Part shown: positions 8,675 to 16,931 of the stretch, in pieces
How the letters are laid out: the number at the start of each line of letters is the position of its first letter
How positions within the stretch are numbered: the first letter of the stretch is position 1
From: Actinoallomurus sp963823735
Lineage (GTDB): Bacteria; Actinomycetota; Actinomycetes; Streptosporangiales; Streptosporangiaceae
Reading direction: 5' to 3'
Assembly: GCA_963823735.1 (NCBI GenBank)
Contig: CAWGMO010000003.1
Span: 1,550,001 to 1,614,000 of the forward strand
DNA length: 64,000 nt
Notes under the pieces: model-generated
What the model saw: only the letters and a program-made list of their open reading frames with translations
Told to the model about the DNA's origin: nothing
Database searches by the model: none
Translations under genes and position numbers: made by a program

Positions 8675-10444
8675 GTGAAGCACTCGGTGAACTCGTTACG
8701 ACGTATCGCACTCCTGTTTCGACCCTATCGAGGCCAGCTGGCGGCTGTAGGCGCGCTGATCGTGGCATCGACACTCGTATCGTTGGTGTCGCCATTCCTG
8801 CTGCGGGAAATCCTTGATGGCGCGATCCCGCAGGGGCGGACCGGACTCCTGACCGTTCTCACCGCGGGAATGATCGTCGTGGTGGTCGCGAACAACGTGG
8901 CGAGCGTCTGGCAAAGCTATCTATCCACGATTGTCGGCCAGCGCATCATGCATGACTTGCGTAGCGCGGTCTACACCCACCTACAGCGAATGTCATTGGC
9001 CTTTTTCACCCGCACCCGGACGGGAGAGGTCCAGTCGCGTATCGCCAACGACATCGGCGGCATGCAGTCGACAGTGACAAGCACCGCCACTTCGCTGGTC
9101 TCGAACGTGACAACCGTACTGGCCAGTGTGATCGCGATGGCGGCGCTGGATTGGCGTCTTACGGTGGTGTCGTTACTCATGCTGCCGGTCTTCTCGTGGA
9201 TCTCGCGCCGGATCGGCCGGGAGCGTAAGGAATTCACCTATCAGCGTCAGGTTCAGATGGCGCTGATGTCATCGATCGTCGAAGAGTCACTTTCTGTCAG
9301 CGGCATCATGCTCGGTCGTATCATGGGGCGTTCTCGGGCGTTGACGGAGGAGTTCGCGCGGGAGTCCGACACTCTTGTCGAGCTGCAGGTTCGGTCCAGC
9401 ATGGCCGGACGGTGGCGGCAGTCCAGCATCTATATCATGATGGCGGCAATGCCGTCAGTGATCTACTGGGCGGCCGGCCTCACCGCGGTTCACGGACATA
9501 CGCATATCTCCATCGGCACGCTCGTCGCGTTCACGACATTGCAACAGGGCCTCTTCACGCCAACGCTGCAGCTTCTGCAGACGGGGATCGCTTTGCAGAG
9601 CTCTTTGGCATTGTTCGACCGTATATTTGAGTATCTCGATCTCCCGGTTGATATCGAAGAGCCCACGACTCCTCGGCGCTTGCGTGAGATCGATGGTGCT
9701 ATTCGGTTTCATGATGTTGAGTTTTCCTATGACGGGTCGACTTCGACTCTCTCTGACATCAATCTCGATATTCCACCCGGAAGCACGCTGGCAGTCGTCG
9801 GCGAGACAGGTGCCGGAAAAACGACCCTGGGCTACCTGGTGCCTCGCCTGTACGACGTTACCGGTGGATGCGTGTCCATAGATGGCGTCGATGTGCGTGA
9901 CCTCAGCTTCGACACGCTTGCCGCCGCCGTCGGAACGGTGTCTCAAGAGACATACCTCTTTCACTCCTCCGTTATCGACAACTTGCGATTCGCCAAACCT
10001 AACGCGACGGAGCAGGAGATCTTTGCCGCCACAGATGCCGCGCAGATCCACAGCCTGATCGTTTCACTACCCGATGGATACGAGACACTTGTCGGTGAAC
10101 GTGGTTACCGCTTCTCGGGCGGTGAGAAGCAGCGACTCGCCATCGCTCGCACGATCCTTAGAAATCCGCCGGTCATCATCATGGACGAAGCGACGAGTTC
10201 TCTTGATACTCACACGGAGGATGCGGTTCAGCAGGCGCTTGACGAGCTTTCTAAGGGGCGAACCTCCATCATCATCGCGCACCGCCTGTCAACTATCCGG
10301 AACGCAGATCAGATAGTCGTTGTGGATAAGGGAAAGATCGTCGAATGTGGTACTCACGACGAGTTGCTTGCGCTGGGTAGACACTATGCCGCACTTGTGA
10401 ACAAAGATGGCGGACTCGTCTCGGCCGATGCGCGCTCTGTGTGA
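8675..10444 (+). CDS. ABC exporter, fused membrane and ATPase domains
   Basis: GTG 8675 with GAGGAG at 8665-8670 is preferred over the upstream in-frame TTG 8627; this gives 589 residues. Residues ~20-300 form a six-helix type IV exporter domain; the C-terminal ATPase has Walker A GETGAGKTT, Q-loop SQETYLF, signature FSGGEKQRLAIARTIL, Walker B VIIMDEATSSLD and switch His in IIIAHRLST. No N-terminal C39 peptidase domain, so leader removal must come from elsewhere. It sits directly between the three oxygenases and the peptide genes and is the obvious export pump for the mature peptide. Likely works as a homodimer. Confidence 0.9.
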   Translation: MKHSVNSLRRIALLFRPYRGQLAAVGALIVASTLVSLVSPFLLREILDGAIPQGRTGLLTVLTAGMIVVVVANNVASVWQSYLSTIVGQRIMHDLRSAVYTHLQRMSLAFFTRTRTGEVQSRIANDIGGMQSTVTSTATSLVSNVTTVLASVIAMAALDWRLTVVSLLMLPVFSWISRRIGRERKEFTYQRQVQMALMSSIVEESLSVSGIMLGRIMGRSRALTEEFARESDTLVELQVRSSMAGRWRQSSIYIMMAAMPSVIYWAAGLTAVHGHTHISIGTLVAFTTLQQGLFTPTLQLLQTGIALQSSLALFDRIFEYLDLPVDIEEPTTPRRLREIDGAIRFHDVEFSYDGSTSTLSDINLDIPPGSTLAVVGETGAGKTTLGYLVPRLYDVTGGCVSIDGVDVRDLSFDTLAAAVGTVSQETYLFHSSVIDNLRFAKPNATEQEIFAATDAAQIHSLIVSLPDGYETLVGERGYRFSGGEKQRLAIARTILRNPPVIIMDEATSSLDTHTEDAVQQALDELSKGRTSIIIAHRLSTIRNADQIVVVDKGKIVECGTHDELLALGRHYAALVNKDGGLVSADARSV

Positions 10445-10469
10445 GCCGACTGCTCTAGGAGCATGAACA

Positions 10470-10778
10470 ATGCCGGAAAGTGATCTGTCCGAGAACGCGT
10501 GTGATTATATCTTGAATGCCTTCGTGCGAGCGGTGGCGGGGGTGGTCGATGCCTCTGTTATCGTGCGTCCTGACTTCCATGGAGGTGCTTCCCTGCATCT
10601 GATGATCGACAGTGGCCATGGCCAGAGGGGCTATTACGATCATGTTGAAATGATCTTTGGAAAAGAGCAGGTCAAGTCAGTCACCGACGCTCTGTCCATG
10701 AATCCAGATCGACGCTCTGATGCAGATCTTGCGGTCCCATGCTGGGCTGGTTTTCGTCGGGCCGTGCAAGGGGCTTGA
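10470..10778 (+). CDS. Unknown 102-residue protein of the cupin-peptide cluster
   Basis: ATG 10470 with AGGAG at 10457-10461, 25 bases after the exporter stop, so in the same transcription unit. No family recognised. It is a soluble, mixed alpha/beta-looking protein with FVRAVAGVVDASVIVRPDFHGGASLHLMID, an aromatic YYDHVEMIFG segment, and a single Cys near the end (VPCWAGF). Size and place would suit a leader-binding or chaperone-like partner of the modifying enzymes or an immunity protein, but nothing in the sequence proves this. Confidence 0.65.
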   Translation: MPESDLSENACDYILNAFVRAVAGVVDASVIVRPDFHGGASLHLMIDSGHGQRGYYDHVEMIFGKEQVKSVTDALSMNPDRRSDADLAVPCWAGFRRAVQGA

Positions 10779-11001
10779 TGGTCTAGGTGCAGTTAGCTCT
10801 TGCTGCGACTGCGACGCGAATTCTGTTTAAGCTTACTTTATTGCGACTTCTATTTAGGGTGCCTGCCTAGCGCCGTTGCAGTTTTTTCACTGCCATTTTG
10901 CGGTGCAATGCATCGAATGTCCAGAGGCTTGGCGGCCAGGAGCGGTCTTCGATTAACGCTTGTGATTATTGATATATGCGCGGCAATATTGATGACAGGT
11001 A

Positions 11002-11027
11002 GGCCATCTGTCAGATGTGACAGGGCC
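11002..11027 (+). promoter_or_regulatory. 5'-UTR hairpin before peptide gene A
   Basis: Stem CTGTCA-GATG-TGACAG (11008-11023) extended by GGCC (11002-11005) pairing with GGCC (11024-11027) across a 2-base bulge. It ends 11 bases before the Shine-Dalgarno. A further TGACAG sits at 10993-10998. The 269-base gap 10779-11047 holds no other gene I can support; an AT-rich part near 10950-10990 probably carries a promoter. Confidence 0.55.
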
Positions 11028-11047
11028 ATTGAGAACGTGGAGGGATC

Positions 11048-11212
11048 ATGTCCAAATCGCTCGATCCGGCGGCTATCAGTATCTTCCGCCCCCAGGCATC
11101 CGCAGCGGCCGTGCTGCAGAACCACGATAACTGCGATATCTGGGATAACACGGGCCATGACGGTGGTCCGAGTGCCGGTGGCGACGACTTCAACGGCACG
11201 AACTGTGGATGA
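11048..11212 (+). CDS. Predicted RiPP precursor peptide A (54 aa)
   Basis: ATG 11048 with GGAGGG at 11039-11044; too short for routine calling. Leader-like start MSKSLDPAAISIFRPQ (1-16), a variable spacer (17-28), then a 26-residue C-terminal tail from C29 to C53-G54. The tail contains W32, H37, five Asp, three Asn and many Gly, the side chains that JmjC hydroxylases modify. Compared with peptide B, leader and tail differ by only two residues although 17 codons carry synonymous changes, which shows selection on the protein. It has its own terminator and UTR hairpin, so it can be expressed far above the enzymes. I infer a hydroxylated, possibly disulfide-closed exported peptide. Confidence 0.85.
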   Translation: MSKSLDPAAISIFRPQASAAAVLQNHDNCDIWDNTGHDGGPSAGGDDFNGTNCG

Positions 11213-11309
11213 CCTGCTCACCGGAAGGGGTGGTCTGTCTATTTTTTGAAGGTAGCTGACGTATCCCTGGACGGTAAGCGGTCATCTATGGATGATCACT
11301 TTTAGCGAG

Positions 11310-11353
11310 TGCCGGTGGGCGCCTTCAAAGGGCGTCCGCCGGCATTGGTTTTG
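11310..11353 (+). terminator. Terminator between peptide genes A and B
   Basis: Fourteen-base arms beginning TGCCGGTGGGC (11310-11323) and ending GTCCGCCGGCA (11331-11344), paired with two G-T wobbles around loop TTCAAAG, then TTGGTTTTG. Makes peptide A a separate short transcript. In the surrounding gap 11213-11559 I see no further gene; TATACT at 11398-11403 resembles a -10 box for peptide B. Confidence 0.8.
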
Positions 11354-11505
11354 CCTGAGTTAGTTCTTCGAAAAAAATAGCAACTCGCTTGCAGTTCTAT
11401 ACTTTCTTCTTTGTGGTACGAATATTCGGATGTCCAGGATTATGTAGTGACCGGACATGGTCCGCGCATGCTTATTGTGCTGAAGTGCGATCCCCAGAAA
11501 TGATG

Positions 11506-11538
11506 GACTTACCGACTTGCCGTAATGGGCGGTAAGTC
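11506..11538 (+). promoter_or_regulatory. 5'-UTR hairpin before peptide gene B
   Basis: Perfect nine-base arms GACTTACCG (11506-11514) and CGGTAAGTC (11530-11538) around a 15-base loop. Ends 12 bases before the Shine-Dalgarno, almost the same distance as the unrelated hairpin in front of peptide A. May protect the mRNA, control translation, or be an operator. Confidence 0.6.
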
Positions 11539-11559
11539 AACATAGGTTCAGGAGGATCC

Positions 11560-11715
11560 ATGTCAAAGTCGCTCGATCCAGCAGCGATCAGTGTCTTTCG
11601 TCCGCAGAGTGCGCCGCGTCAGGTGCACGACGACTGCGATATCTGGGACAACACCGGCCACGATGGTGGGCCGAGCGCCGGAGGCGACGACTTCAACGGC
11701 GCCAACTGCGGCTGA
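11560..11715 (+). CDS. Predicted RiPP precursor peptide B (51 aa)
   Basis: ATG 11560 with GGAGG at 11551-11555. Same leader as peptide A except I12V, a shorter and different spacer (SAPRQVHDD, residues 17-25), and the same 26-residue tail except Thr to Ala near the end; C26 and C50-G51 frame the tail. Nine of ten codon differences in the tail are silent. The pattern of conserved leader, free spacer and conserved tail is that of a modified-peptide precursor whose tail is the product. The two-gene set may raise dosage or give two closely related products. Confidence 0.85.
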   Translation: MSKSLDPAAISVFRPQSAPRQVHDDCDIWDNTGHDGGPSAGGDDFNGANCG

Positions 11716-11802
11716 CGATCCGTGGTTCGTGTTCTAGGTAAGAAGATAGGCATGCGACGGGGCGCTCGATAGCAGTGTCGACCGGTCTCGCCATCGCCGG
11801 TG

Positions 11803-11841
11803 GCGTCGGCAGGCCCTCGTTCGGAGAGTGCCTGCCGACGC
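11803..11841 (+). terminator. Terminator behind peptide gene B
   Basis: Perfect 12-base arms GCGTCGGCAGGC (11803-11814) and GCCTGCCGACGC (11830-11841), 87 bases after the stop of peptide B. Being symmetric, it may also serve the convergent response-regulator gene ending at 11915. It marks the right edge of the cupin-peptide cluster. Confidence 0.78.
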
Positions 11842-11914
11842 TCCTCTGTGGACCGCGTCGAGGGGCTCTGGCTGAGAATTGCCGGGTATGGAACGCCTGG
11901 ACGGGCGAGGGCTC

Positions 11915-12577
11915 TCAGCCGGCCATGAGTCCCGCTTCATAGGCCGTGATCACCAGCTGAATGCGGTCGCGTGCGTCGAGTTTGGCGAGCAGATGGCTTA
12001 CGTGACTCTTGATCGTCGCATGGGAAAGGCCGAGAGCCTCCGCGATCTCGGCGTTCGAGCGTCCGCGGCCGATCAGGTACAGGACTTCGTGTTCCCGCTG
12101 AGTGACGTTTTCCAGCCGCTGTTTGACCTCGACGGCGCTGGTGGGACGGTCCGCGAACTCCTGGATGAGTCGCTTGGTGACGGTCGGCGCTAGGAGGGCC
12201 TCCCCCGCGGCGAGGATCCGCACCGCCTGCAGGAGGTCGGCGGGGGGCGTGTCCTTGAGCAGGAATCCACTCGCGCCGGCTCGCAGGGCCGCGAAGACGT
12301 ACTTGTCCACGTCGAATGTCGTGAGGATGAGTACCTTCACGTCGAGTTCCACGGATTCCCTGACGAGCCTACGGGTCGCCTCGATGCCGTCCATATCGGG
12401 CATCTGAACGTCCATGAGAACGACGTCGGGACGTTCCCGACGGGCCAGTTCGACGGCCTCGCCGCCCGTACCGGCCTCGCCGACGACCGCCAGACCGGGC
12501 GCGGTGTCGACCAGCACACGGAAGCCGGCGCGCACGAGGAGCTGATCGTCGGCGATCACCACTCTGATATCGCTCAA
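11915..12577 (-). CDS. NarL/LuxR-family response regulator
   Basis: TTG 12577 with AAGGAG upstream gives 220 residues and overlaps the kinase stop (TTGA), so the two are translationally coupled. Receiver: DDQ acid pocket, VVLMDVQMPDMDGIEA with the phospho-acceptor Asp near residue 54, LTTF and K in LLKDTPP. Output: LuxR helix-turn-helix (TQREHEVLYLIGRGRSNAEIAEALGLSHATIKSHVSHLLAKL). Pairs with the next gene and stands divergent to an ABC transporter, the usual layout of a peptide/antibiotic stress response. Could serve immunity to the neighbouring peptide, which is inference. Confidence 0.9.
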   Translation of the reverse strand: MSDIRVVIADDQLLVRAGFRVLVDTAPGLAVVGEAGTGGEAVELARRERPDVVLMDVQMPDMDGIEATRRLVRESVELDVKVLILTTFDVDKYVFAALRAGASGFLLKDTPPADLLQAVRILAAGEALLAPTVTKRLIQEFADRPTSAVEVKQRLENVTQREHEVLYLIGRGRSNAEIAEALGLSHATIKSHVSHLLAKLDARDRIQLVITAYEAGLMAG

Positions 12578-13746
12578 TCTGCTCCTTCTTCCGTCGCGGC
12601 GAAGGGCAGGCGGGCGTGGACGCCGAAACCATGGGGTGACCGTGGTCCGACGCCGAGGTCGCCGCCGAACATGGCGACGCGTTCCCGCATCCCGATCAGG
12701 CCGTGGGCATCGTGGGAGGCGGACGAGGGGCCGGTGCCCTCGTCGGTGACGTCGATCCGGACGTCGTCCCGGCCATAGGTGATGGCGACCCGGGCCTCGG
12801 CGGTGCCGGCGTGCTTGACGACGTTCGTCAGCGCCTCCTGGACGATCCGGAACGCCGTCATGTCCAGGCCGGGCGGCAGTTCGCGCGGCGCCCCGCCGAT
12901 GGTCACCTCGACCGCCACGCCGGCGCGCCGCGTCTGTTCGGCGAGATCGTTCAGCGTACGGAGGGACGGCGTCGGTGCAACGTGGGCCGTGTCGTTCGCG
13001 CGGAGCGTGCCGACCAGCGTGCGCAGTTCCTGGAGGGTTGCGCGGCTCGTCGACTCGATCGCGGCGAGGGACCTGGCCGCCTCGCCGGGATGCGTCTCGA
13101 TCACGTGATGGCCGACGCCCGCCTGAACGGCGATGACGCTCATGCTGTGCGCGACCACGTCGTGCAGTTCGCGTGCGATGCGCAGCCGTTCTTCGGCGAC
13201 CGTCTGCCGCCGCGAGGTCAGCGCATGGAACTCCGCGTGCACCCGCAGGGCCTCGGCGTGGATACTCTCGCGCCGAATCGCCGACCCCAAGGCCCATGCC
13301 GCGAGCTGCGCCACGGTGACCCAGGCCAGCCAGGTGACGTCGAGCCGCTCCGGCCCCCAAGGAACGACGGCCGCCGCACTTCCCAGCGGTACGAGCAGAG
13401 CGAAAAATGCGATTTGCCGCGGTCTTAACACGGCGACGGTGAATACCGCCAGTGCCGATCCCAGCATCGGTTCTTTGACGAACCCGAGACAGGCGAGGGA
13501 CAGCGACGCCGCTGTAGCGAGTGCCAACGTCGGAAGTGGCTGCCTGCGGCGGAATACCACGGCAAGGCCTGGTATGAAGCTCAGGATGATTCCGAGCCAC
13601 AGCGGAGCGTCCAGTTGATCCCGGTGAGAAGCCGAGGCCCTGGCGAGCATCACAACTAGGAGCAGTGCGAAGAACGCGTCGGTGGCAATCGGATGGCGCG
13701 ATGGCGAATGCCGCCGGATCAACGGTGGACGCGGCATCGTTTCCAT
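12574..13746 (-). CDS. Sensor histidine kinase (HisKA_3, NarX/DesK-like)
   Basis: ATG 13746, 390 residues. Several membrane helices in residues ~20-155, HisKA_3 box RIARELHDVVAHSMSVIAVQAG with phospho-acceptor H195, and HATPase motifs (N-box VQEALTNVVKHA, G-box LIGMRERVAMFGG). No large extracellular loop, typical of kinases that sense membrane or transporter state. Coupled to the response regulator and divergent from the ABC genes at 13936. Confidence 0.9.
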   Translation of the reverse strand: METMPRPPLIRRHSPSRHPIATDAFFALLLVVMLARASASHRDQLDAPLWLGIILSFIPGLAVVFRRRQPLPTLALATAASLSLACLGFVKEPMLGSALAVFTVAVLRPRQIAFFALLVPLGSAAAVVPWGPERLDVTWLAWVTVAQLAAWALGSAIRRESIHAEALRVHAEFHALTSRRQTVAEERLRIARELHDVVAHSMSVIAVQAGVGHHVIETHPGEAARSLAAIESTSRATLQELRTLVGTLRANDTAHVAPTPSLRTLNDLAEQTRRAGVAVEVTIGGAPRELPPGLDMTAFRIVQEALTNVVKHAGTAEARVAITYGRDDVRIDVTDEGTGPSSASHDAHGLIGMRERVAMFGGDLGVGPRSPHGFGVHARLPFAATEEGAD

Positions 13747-13935
13747 GGGTCGACCGTAACTCAGGAGCCATCATCCCTGCATCCGTCCTGCGACGGAGCC
13801 GGCGATATCCGCCTGCGGAACGATATGAGAGGTCCCGTGGCGGCCGCCAGACCGGTGATGAGTTCGTGCCGCAGCCCGATGTGCGCGAGCCGGCGTGCAC
13901 GAGACCCTTGATGTCACGTCCACTGAGGAGAGGTC

Positions 13936-14874
13936 ATGTTAAAAACGTCGGACCTGACCAAGAGCTATGGCGGGGCCAACGCGGTCGCTTCCTTGTCCAT
14001 CGAGGTTCGCCCGGGACGAGTGACCGGATTTCTCGGCCCCAACGGGGCAGGTAAGTCCACCACTTTGCGCTTGTTCCTCGGACTCGACGCGCCCACCCGC
14101 GGAGAGGCCACCGTCGACGGCCGCCCCTTCCGCGATCTGCGCAGACCGCTGCACCGCGTCGGTGCGCTGCTCGACGCGACCGCGGTGCCCGGCGGTCGCA
14201 GCGGCTATCACCATCTCGCCGCGCTCGCTCGCAGCAACGGCATCGGACGCTCCCGGGTCTCCGCCGTCCTGGACGAGGTGGGCCTGGCCTCCGCGGCGCG
14301 CAAGCGGGTCGGCGCCTATTCCCTCGGTATGAAACAACGGCTGGGTATCGCCGCCGCGCTGCTCGGCGACCCGGGCATCCTCATCTTCGATGAGCCTTTG
14401 AACGGTCTCGATCCCGAGGGCATTCGTTGGATGCGGCACCTGTTCCGGCGGCTGGCGGCCGAGGGGCGCACGGTCTTCGTCTCCAGCCATCTGATGAGCG
14501 AGATGCAGCACACCGCGGACCATTTGATCGTCATCGGGAAGGGCCGGCTGATCGCCGATACGCCCATCACCGAGTTCATCGAACGCGGTGCCGATCGCCA
14601 CGTCATCGTCCGAACGCCACAGCCGGGTGAGCTGGCCCACCACCTACGCGGCGAAGGGGCGGAGGTGAAGTTCGACGATGCCGGTCGGCTCGAGGTCGCG
14701 GGCCTTCCTTCCGACCGTATCGGCGACCTCGCCTTCCAGCACGGCATCACCCTTCATGAACTCGCCCAGCGCGACGCGACACTCGAAGAGGTGTTCATGG
14801 AACTCACCGACGGCGCGGCGGATTTCCGTACCAGCCCGAAAACGACTCCGGCAGAACGGCTTGATAACCGATGA
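13936..14874 (+). CDS. ABC transporter ATP-binding protein (BcrA/DrrA-like)
   Basis: ATG 13936 preceded by GAGGAGAGG. 312 residues: Walker A GPNGAGKSTT, signature YSLGMKQRLGIAAALLGDP, Walker B ILIFDEPLNGLDPEG, switch His in VFVSSHLMSEM, plus a ~80-residue C-terminal extension usual in antibiotic-resistance ABC ATPases. Overlaps the permease start by ATGA. The divergent two-component system is its probable regulator. Confidence 0.9.
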   Translation: MLKTSDLTKSYGGANAVASLSIEVRPGRVTGFLGPNGAGKSTTLRLFLGLDAPTRGEATVDGRPFRDLRRPLHRVGALLDATAVPGGRSGYHHLAALARSNGIGRSRVSAVLDEVGLASAARKRVGAYSLGMKQRLGIAAALLGDPGILIFDEPLNGLDPEGIRWMRHLFRRLAAEGRTVFVSSHLMSEMQHTADHLIVIGKGRLIADTPITEFIERGADRHVIVRTPQPGELAHHLRGEGAEVKFDDAGRLEVAGLPSDRIGDLAFQHGITLHELAQRDATLEEVFMELTDGAADFRTSPKTTPAERLDNR

Positions 14875-15694
14875 CCACCACCGTTTCGGCGGAGCGGAAG
14901 AAAGTCCTTGACGAGGGCAGCAGTCGTTCTCGTGCCTGGGACATGGTCGGATCCGAGTGGGTCAAACTCAGATCGCTCCGCTCGACCTACTGGGTGATCT
15001 TGGCCGGCCTGGTGATATCCGTCGCTCTCTGCACGCTCGACTGCAACAACGACGTACAGCACTGGGACCGCTTCCCGGATGAGAGGGCAACTTCGACACG
15101 TTGCCCGATGTCTTCAATGGCTTCGTCATCGCCCAGATGGTCTTCGCGACGATCGGCGTGCTCTCGATCACAGGCGAGTACGCCAGCGGGCTGATCCGGA
15201 CCACGCTCACCGCCGTTCCGGCCCGGCGGGCCGCGCTCGCCGCGAAGGCCGCCGCCGTCGGTGTTCTCACCTTCGTCACCGGTGCCGTCGCCGTCGCGGT
15301 CACGTTCGGGATCGGGCAGGCGATCCTGTCGCAACGGCACATGGGACAGTCTGTCACCGACCCCGTCGCCGTCCGGGCGCTCGCCGCCACCGTCGTCTAT
15401 CTCGTCGCCACGGCTCTGCTCGGGCTGGGGCTCGGTGTGCTCCTCCGGCACGCAGCCGCCGCCATCAGCGCTCTGTTCGCCTTGCTGTTCCTCCTCCCGA
15501 TCCTCTTGCACAACGACACAGGGTGGGCACTCGCCGTCGAGAACGCGTTGCCGGGAACGGCACTTCGCCGTCTCATCGCGGGCCATCCGTGGAGCGGCGC
15601 ACCCTCGACCGGCGCCGCCTGGCTGGTGGTCGCTGCCTACCCTCTGATCACGCTGTTCATTGCCGGCATCGTGATCCATCACCGGGACGCGTGA
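14871..15694 (+). pseudogene. ABC-2 type permease, interrupted by a frameshift
   Basis: ATG 14871 overlaps the ATPase stop. The first ~72 residues (WDMVGSEWVKLRSLRSTYWVI, first membrane helix) are followed at about 15088 by a one-base loss; the rest (NFDTLPDVFNGFVIAQMVFATIGVLSITGEYASGLIRT to IHHRDA) continues in another frame to 15694. All expected helices are present if the frame is restored. Homologous to the permease at 42600. Either a broken gene or a sequencing error in an otherwise well-kept gene. Confidence 0.8.
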
Positions 15695-15784
15695 AAGTCC
15701 CCAATGGCATGGGCCCCGATCGGGCTCGAATGCGGGGAGGAAAACTGATGGTCTGTGCGTCCCGAGTGTCGCTGGGTCCCGTAT

Positions 15785-16450
15785 TCAAACCCCCAGGCCA
15801 ACGTCTCGGGCGCGCACGGCCGCCATCGTGCGGTCGACCACCTGTAGTTTGGAGAAGACATTCGACACATGGTTCCGCACGGTCTTCTCGGCCAATACGA
15901 GCTCGCGTGCGATACGGCGATTGTCGTAGCCGCGAGCAATCAAGTCGAGTATCTGGAGTTCGCGGCTGGTGAGTTCAGGAAACGCAACACGGCTGGGCAG
16001 TTCGTGTATGGCCGAGAAATATTTGGCCAGGCGATCTGCGATCGAAGCGCTGAATACCGCGCCACCGGCCGCGACGGTGAGAATGCCAAGTAGTAATTCA
16101 TCGAGCGGGGCGGTCTTTAGCAGATATCCGCGAGCGCCAGCTCTCAGGGCCGTCACCACGGTCTCGTCGTTGGCCTCCAAGGACATGACAAGAACGCGAG
16201 CAGGCATCGCGTTCGGTCCGCCCTCATCTGCGGTTATATCCCGCATTAGCTCGACACTGGATCGGTCGGTCAGCGCCAGGCCCATCAGGATAACATCGGC
16301 ATTCTGCCTGAAATCGCACAGTGCTCTTCTGGCTTCCTCTGCGGTAGATGTCTCCCCAATGACATCTACCTCTCAGGACTCGCCTAGGATTGTTCGAACG
16401 CCCGTGCGAAACAATGGATGTTTGTCGACGAGAAAGACTCGTACGGACAC
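15785..16450 (-). pseudogene. Orphan NarL-type response regulator with internal stop
   Basis: From GTG 16450 the frame encodes VRVFLVDKHPLFRTGVRTILGES, then meets TGA at 16373-16375, and continues in the same frame as EVDVIGETSTAEEARRAL, a normal receiver, to the LuxR HTH (FPELTSRELQILDLIARGYDNRRIARELVLAEKTVRNHVSNVF). The break is thus one nonsense codon about 26 residues in. The phospho-acceptor position reads Met-Gly (VILMGLALTD) rather than MDL, so the receiver was already atypical. A shorter product could start at 16285 and keep the DNA-binding domain. Confidence 0.72.
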
Positions 16451-16931
16451 ATCTAACCCCCGCTTGCTGATTATCGTCAGCAGTCCTCGCATGCGTTTTG
16501 ACAGATTGTAACGAGGCGTGTCGAATAGTCCGACTGTGTGGCCGGATATGGCCATCGTGAGTGGTTGCATAATCTTGGCATTGAGCGCCGCGTCGAGGCG
16601 CGCGGAGAGTCACTGTGCCAGATGAGCCTGGGGGAGTGCGCCGGTGTTCAGGTCGATTGTTGGGTTCCCGGCGTCAATTTCGGGTGTGCCGCAGCCGTGA
16701 TTCCGGCACGCCAGAGTCCAGGGGACGTTTCATAGGCCGACCACGTGGGCGCCGTCCTGCGGGAGGCGTGCCGGTCTGGTTCGTCCGCCGGTCGCGTACG
16801 GCCGTCGTCGGCGGAGGCCGGCCGTACGGTGACGGAGGAAGGGCGGCTCAGTGCCGCCGTTTTCCGGTTCCAACCCGTCCCGCTCGTCATCGGCGCGACG
16901 GTGGGGAGGTGTTCGTCGGTAAGCTGCGCGG
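16451..16931. other. Intergenic stretch without a supported gene
   Basis: 481 bases between the decayed regulator and the toxin-like gene. No ORF here has convincing coding character, and I found no antitoxin-like reading frame before the PemK/MazF gene. Confidence 0.5.

Noticed and set aside
10800..11249. 149-codon forward frame over peptide gene A
   Set aside because: Different frame from the conserved peptide and not conserved at peptide B; no ribosome site.
3900..11900. Integrase, transposase, tRNA or att site bounding the AT-rich island
   Set aside because: Looked for and not seen within the window, so transfer rests on composition only.
11915..13900. 661-codon reverse frame that might be a kinase-regulator fusion
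   Set aside because: The upper part reads out of frame through the kinase; the true genes are a coupled pair with TTG 12577 and ATG 13746.
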